From JADHUC01 sp964617665 (GTDB lineage Bacteria > Planctomycetota > Planctomycetia > Pirellulales > Pirellulaceae): a DNA stretch of 10,302 nt. Location of the stretch: the NCBI GenBank assembly GCA_964617665.1, contig CAZUAH010000501.1, forward strand, positions 1 to 10,302, written 5' to 3'. Positions 6,719 to 10,302 of the stretch are shown here, one piece after another; the first letter of the stretch is position 1, and each line of letters opens with the position of its first letter. The notes under the pieces are model-generated. The model ran no database searches, was not told where the DNA came from, and worked only from the letters and a program-made list of their open reading frames with translations. Both the position numbers and the translations under genes were made by a program.

Positions 6719-7540
6719 ATGGACCAGAAAACGCAGATTGATGATATACGTGAAGAGGACATTGCGCCCTTTCGAAGGCACCTCGTTATCAAATTCCCTG
6801 ACCTGAAAGACGACCACGACGACATAGTAGTGGAATGGATCGTGAAATTGCTCAAGGGCAAAAAGATGGGTTGTTTCGATGAAGGACCAGCTGGCAAAAG
6901 CTATCTCTACAAGACCCTCAGATCTTGTGCGGTCGATTTTGTGAGAAAACGTGGGAAGGTCATCGTGTCGTCGGAATTGTCCGATGCTTGCGAAGGGGAC
7001 GCCGGGCCAGACATCACCGATGAACGCTACGAGCGTAAGGACGTACTCATCGATTGGGTTCGCGATTTCGTGACACGGTGCACCGATGGTCAGAGGTTCA
7101 GTCTCATTGATAAAGAAATCATCGAACGGTCGGTGCGGGGCGAAAAGCCGCAAGCGATTGGTGAAGCGATGTCGGTCAAGTGCCCGCAGATCAACGAGTG
7201 CAAAAGGAGATTCAAGGAATGGTTGAAGAGAAAGGTCGACGGACATGAATTGGAGGAGTTTCTTCGGACCTTTGCTGGAGAAACGCCCCGGAACGCAAGT
7301 GGGAAGGGCAAGATAGACGTCTTCCACCAACTGCGATGGACCGCATACGAATCGGATGTGTGGTGCCCCACGGATGCCGAACTGTTGGCGTCGTTGGACG
7401 CGAGACCGGATCTTGCGTATCACGTCCATCATGCAACGGTTCATGAACCCATCTATGGCAATGTGTCAAAAGAACGGCGCGGCTGCAAACAGTGTGGCAA
7501 GCGTCTCAAGCGAGGATTGAAGCGCAAGCAACTTTGTTGA
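6719..7540 (+). CDS. ECF-like RNA polymerase sigma factor with C-terminal extension
   Basis: This 273-residue protein has the two domains of a sigma-70 family factor of ECF type. Region 2 lies at about 15-79 and shows a DDHDDIVVEWIVKLL helix, then SYLYKTLRSCAVDFVRKR, matching the core-binding and -10-binding helices. Region 4 lies at about 125-175, with IDKEIIERSVRGEKPQAIGE and an INECKRRFKEWLKRKV recognition helix for the -35. A roughly 100-residue extension follows (175-273), which most ECF factors lack. It contains WCPTDAELLASLD (215-227), a His-rich segment (HVHHATVH, 235-242) and CKQC (256-259), then a basic tail. This recalls the zinc-finger anti-sigma layout, but the match is loose. 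It is the second gene of the FHA operon. The ATG at 6719 follows the FHA stop by three bases, with a weak AGG about eight bases upstream. Confidence 0.85.
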   Translation: MDQKTQIDDIREEDIAPFRRHLVIKFPDLKDDHDDIVVEWIVKLLKGKKMGCFDEGPAGKSYLYKTLRSCAVDFVRKRGKVIVSSELSDACEGDAGPDITDERYERKDVLIDWVRDFVTRCTDGQRFSLIDKEIIERSVRGEKPQAIGEAMSVKCPQINECKRRFKEWLKRKVDGHELEEFLRTFAGETPRNASGKGKIDVFHQLRWTAYESDVWCPTDAELLASLDARPDLAYHVHHATVHEPIYGNVSKERRGCKQCGKRLKRGLKRKQLC

Positions 7541-7590
7541 ACAGCAACCCGCTTGGTCGCTGGACGCTGCGTTTGAAGCACTCCCAGCCT
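7541..7590. other. Gap between convergent operons
   Basis: Fifty bases separate the sigma-factor stop from the PLD-gene stop on the other strand. I see no strong hairpin with a T-run in either direction, so termination of the two operons here is not explained by a visible intrinsic terminator. Confidence 0.4.
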
Positions 7591-8160
7591 TCAGTTCGGT
7601 GTTGGCGTCCCGCAGGCTGCGATCGCGGCCTGAAAATGCTCATGCTCCTTCTGGCACAGCGCTCTAACTTGACAGCTTTCGCAGTACGTGCCATCCATGA
7701 TATCTGTCATTAGCTGCCGGACCGTGGAGATCAATCGCTGATCCGTGGTGAACAAGCCCACTTCGAAGTTCCTCTTGTTCTCACTCTTCATGCCGAGTCC
7801 TGCGCCCGTGAGGTTTGCGCTGCCCAGGTAGAGACGCTCGCCGTCCACCAGGACAGCTTTCAGATGTGTTCGTGGGCAGATACGCCAGGACACATCGGAG
7901 AGCACATTCGGAAACGAGCAGAGGGCGTCCACAAAAGGCTTGGACGGTTTTCCCGCGAACAGGACGCCGACCTCCACGTTACGTCTCACCAGTCTGTCAA
8001 GGTATTCGTTAAAGGACACGATACCCTGGGTTGTTTCGATTCGCGTTTCCTTGAGGAGCGCTGTGCCCACGAGAAGGGATCGTTGGACTGCTTGGATCTC
8101 CTCGCACATGATCCGCCGATAGATTTGCTTATTGGTCAGAAGTTCGATTTCCACCTGCAT
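7591..8160 (-). CDS. Single-HKD phospholipase D superfamily protein, likely nuclease
   Basis: This 189-residue protein carries one complete HKD motif, HLKAVLVDGERLYLGSANLT, with H99, K101, D106, G113, S114 and N116. A single motif means it would have to dimerise to make an active site, as in Nuc-type PLD nucleases. PLD-superfamily members cleave phosphodiester bonds in nucleic acids or lipids; the size and partner here favour nucleic acid. After the domain comes a cysteine cluster, C160, C163 and C169 (CxxCx5C), with C183 further on, perhaps a metal site. No signal peptide or membrane segment is visible. The ATG at 8160 is preceded by AGGTGAAAA. The start lies inside the 3' end of the FtsK-like gene (32-bp overlap), so the two are co-transcribed and probably translationally coupled. 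Confidence 0.85.
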   Translation of the reverse strand: MQVEIELLTNKQIYRRIMCEEIQAVQRSLLVGTALLKETRIETTQGIVSFNEYLDRLVRRNVEVGVLFAGKPSKPFVDALCSFPNVLSDVSWRICPRTHLKAVLVDGERLYLGSANLTGAGLGMKSENKRNFEVGLFTTDQRLISTVRQLMTDIMDGTYCESCQVRALCQKEHEHFQAAIAACGTPTPN

Positions 8161-10138
8161 TTTTCACCTGCGATAGATGGTCCGAAAGAGCCTTCAAGTC
8201 TGATTTTGTGCACCATCCTGCCTGAGCGCGGGTGAATCCCGATGGTGCGTGTACGAGGCAATCGCCTTTCGGAAGAAGGGATGTTGCGTCCGGTCTTTGG
8301 ATGATCACATGACTGGCCGATTGGTCTCGGACTTTTAGCGCGATGCGCGTGACCAAGTTCGTTTTGATGGCTGTAGACACCACCTCTGCCGTGGGGTGTT
8401 GTGTGGCCAGGACGAAAAACATGTCGAGCGCTCTGGCTTCCGCGACGATTTCCGTCAGCTTTTTGTCATTCAGACCTCTGAATTCGTCCATGATTGTGAC
8501 CAACGCCGGGAATTTGGCCGCTGGATCTTCGGCTCGCATTTGCTTTCGTTTCACCAACTCCGCTCGAAGATTCGCGAGGAGTTGATAGAAACCATCTTCG
8601 GTCGTGACGATATCCTGCCACAGGTGCGGCAGCCCTCGATACCGTGAGAACTCCTCGATCTTATGATCGTAAAGGGCGAGTCGGACCCTCGATGGTGCGT
8701 AACGAAAGACCAAGCCAAAGATCATCGTGTGCAGGAGTACCGTTTTTCCTCCACCAGTCTGTCCACCCACAAGCACGTGCAGTGCGTCTCGTGCAGGAAG
8801 CTCGAAAGGACTTCCGTCGTGTCGCCTACCGATCAGATACTTAATGGGGTCGTGCGCTAGAACGGGCGTGTCACGCAGCAAGGGCTTGATCGGTGCGAAG
8901 CGCCGTTCACTTTCTCCGAGTGGGAGTTCAAAGCGAATCGTGCTGGCTACGTCTGTGCGCACAGGCGCGCGCCCCGTCTCGACGCCAATGTCGGCTGCGA
9001 TCCTCTCAATGTTTCGCACAGACGCGGTTTGTCCTCGCTTCTTTCGGAATTCGAACACGATGTTGCTCATTCCGACCTTGGCCGGCGCGTCGGACGGCAC
9101 CAGTTCCACTCTTGCCAAGCGTCGCACAACGTCCTGGATCAGCGTCTGGAGTTCGGTGAGTTGTTCCGACGGAACGGGCACGGCGCCAGATTCCGTTTCC
9201 GGGTCGGGCAGAATCATGGCGATAGGCTCTCCTTCGTCCGGGTCTGGGAAGGGAAGGAATGCCGTTTCATCGTTAGCATCACCCATAGCAGTCGTTGGGA
9301 GAGATTCGGGCGTGGATGGCCCATTTCCCCACCGACCGGAAATATTGGGGCCCCACACCGGATCAAGACCCGCGCCACCTTGCTTACGGCGCGCGTGTGT
9401 TGGCAAAGACTCGCCTGGAATGGATCCCGAAACGTCTGGTCGTGTGTGCTTCCCCGCAACGCGGCCATCACCGCGAGAATCCGCTGCCGCCTGCTTCTGT
9501 TTCCACACACCACGCAGCTTGCGCAATGCCAACTCCGTCGCCTTGCGAACAATGCGCAGGAGGTTGTTTTCCTTGCTCTTCTTCCGGCCAAGCAGTTGCC
9601 AGAAGAGATCCTCCCACAGCATAGAGAGAAGGAGCAGCAATGGAGGCAACCCTACAATCACGGACACAAAACCACCAACGAGTTTCCCCATGTAATCGTA
9701 GTAGAATGCCCCTAGCGTTCCTCCCCAGGCGGAACCCTGGTGGACCAAGATGCCAATTCCTGAGGCGAGGCCGCATAGAATCGGAACAGTCGCCAAGCCC
9801 CGTAGAATCCAACGAGCCCTTTTGATGTAGTGTACGCGCACGTATTGAGCGATGCCCGCGATTCCGAGGAAGAAAGGAAGCGCATACGCCATCCGCCCAA
9901 AAATGGAGAGAAGGAACTTAGATATGGCGAAATCGCAGCCTAGAGCAACCAACAGGAAAACCGCAACACCGACAAGAGGCACGCCCGGTATCTTTGACCA
10001 AGCTATCTTCCGAGCTCTCTGGCCGCTTCTCAAACGACGAGTCTTTCGCCTTTTCTGTGGCACATGCACAACCCTTGTGTGTCCGGACAGTCTCAACCGG
10101 TCGCAACAAAGGAAACCCTTGCCGCTTCGCCGTTTCAT
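8129..10138 (-). CDS. Membrane-anchored FtsK/SpoIIIE-like DNA-translocase ATPase
   Basis: This 669-residue protein has a very basic N-terminus (1-48). Four hydrophobic segments follow (about 52-71, 83-101, 112-133 and 151-174), and then a long polar linker (about 185-340). The C-terminal part (about 350-645) is an FtsK-type motor. Its Walker A is GGQTGGGKT (458-466), its Walker B is LVTIMDEF (D551, E552), and the ATQHP segment (578-582) follows. The string RPDATSLLPKGDCLV (615-629) parallels the FtsK segment around QPGAEKLLGKGDML. The protein ends soon after the motor, so the DNA-sequence-reading gamma domain of housekeeping FtsK is missing. That argues against a cell-division role and for an accessory translocase or transfer ATPase. 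The ATG at 10138 has AAGGGTGA upstream. The gene overlaps the PLD gene by 32 bp. Confidence 0.88.
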   Translation of the reverse strand: MKRRSGKGFLCCDRLRLSGHTRVVHVPQKRRKTRRLRSGQRARKIAWSKIPGVPLVGVAVFLLVALGCDFAISKFLLSIFGRMAYALPFFLGIAGIAQYVRVHYIKRARWILRGLATVPILCGLASGIGILVHQGSAWGGTLGAFYYDYMGKLVGGFVSVIVGLPPLLLLLSMLWEDLFWQLLGRKKSKENNLLRIVRKATELALRKLRGVWKQKQAAADSRGDGRVAGKHTRPDVSGSIPGESLPTHARRKQGGAGLDPVWGPNISGRWGNGPSTPESLPTTAMGDANDETAFLPFPDPDEGEPIAMILPDPETESGAVPVPSEQLTELQTLIQDVVRRLARVELVPSDAPAKVGMSNIVFEFRKKRGQTASVRNIERIAADIGVETGRAPVRTDVASTIRFELPLGESERRFAPIKPLLRDTPVLAHDPIKYLIGRRHDGSPFELPARDALHVLVGGQTGGGKTVLLHTMIFGLVFRYAPSRVRLALYDHKIEEFSRYRGLPHLWQDIVTTEDGFYQLLANLRAELVKRKQMRAEDPAAKFPALVTIMDEFRGLNDKKLTEIVAEARALDMFFVLATQHPTAEVVSTAIKTNLVTRIALKVRDQSASHVIIQRPDATSLLPKGDCLVHAPSGFTRAQAGWCTKSDLKALSDHLSQVKNAGGNRTSDQ

Positions 10139-10187
10139 TCAGGTCACCCTTGATTTTCTAACGAACGCACGAGCGCACTTCAATGTC

Positions 10188-10218
10188 ACTATAAGGAAGA
10201 CACTGGGTGCTGGATCAA
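10188..10218 (-). promoter_or_regulatory. Weak candidate promoter for the FtsK-like/PLD operon
   Basis: On the minus strand, TTGATC (10213-10218) and TATAGT (10188-10193) lie 19 bases apart, about 50 bases upstream of the ATG. The -10 has 5 of 6 consensus bases, but the spacing is longer than the usual 17. The stretch from 10139 to the window end contains no gene that I can support. Confidence 0.25.
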
Positions 10219-10302
10219 GTGACACGAAATAATCCCAGTTTCAGTAGTTCCGCGTTTCGGTAGATTGCTATTGGTGAATGCAAAGGACTCCCCGTAAAAG
10301 AC

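Noticed and set aside
6578..7444. A 288-codon open frame antisense to the sigma factor
   Set aside because: It has no domain, no ribosome binding site of note, and conflicts with the FHA/sigma operon.
8727..9695. A 322-codon open frame on the plus strand inside the FtsK-like gene
   Set aside because: It lies antisense to a well-supported ATPase, is Ser/Arg/Pro-rich and has no domain; it is a shadow of the GC-rich linker and motor.
1..10302. CRISPR array, rRNA or tRNA genes
   Set aside because: No regularly spaced direct repeats, conserved rRNA segments or complete tRNA cloverleaf were seen on reading through the sequence.

Overview
The window looks like chromosomal DNA of a planctomycete, most likely a Pirellulales-type organism. 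The main reasons are gene style and repeats: a secreted LamG plus alpha/beta-hydrolase fusion, a sigma factor next to an FHA protein, an exported Cys-rich TPR protein with a 'LERVQG' tail, and short GC-rich hairpin repeats between genes. No database search was possible, so the taxonomic call is inference.

Layout, left to right. (1) 1-104 holds a GC-rich hairpin repeat. (2) 105-1820 (-) is a GspE/PilB-type secretion ATPase. The open frame extends further upstream, but that extension translates a REP-like hairpin (1851-1884), so the ATG at 1820 is preferred. (3) 2134-3756 (+), divergent from it, is a secreted esterase-like hydrolase with an N-terminal LamG domain. (4) 3842-4084 (-) is a small unrecognised acidic protein. 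(5) 4085-4587 is gene-poor and contains a 94-bp nested inverted repeat (4101-4194). (6) 4588-5733 (-), an exported Cys-rich TPR protein, is divergent from a tight two-gene operon: a divergent FHA-domain protein (6002-6715) and an ECF-like sigma factor (6719-7540). (7) Convergent with that operon is a two-gene minus-strand operon: a membrane-anchored FtsK-like ATPase (8129-10138) whose 3' end overlaps the start of a single-HKD phospholipase-D-superfamily protein (7591-8160) by 32 bp.

How the genes may work together. The FHA/sigma pair, with the divergent exported TPR protein, looks like a regulatory module in which a phosphopeptide-binding-type domain could control a sigma factor. The FtsK-like/PLD pair looks like a DNA-pumping or DNA-sensing ATPase at the membrane coupled to a nuclease. 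This pair is the best candidate for an undescribed system: a defence module, a DNA-transfer module, or a DNA-processing module. The secretion ATPase and the LamG hydrolase have no visible functional tie to these, beyond the hydrolase itself being exported.
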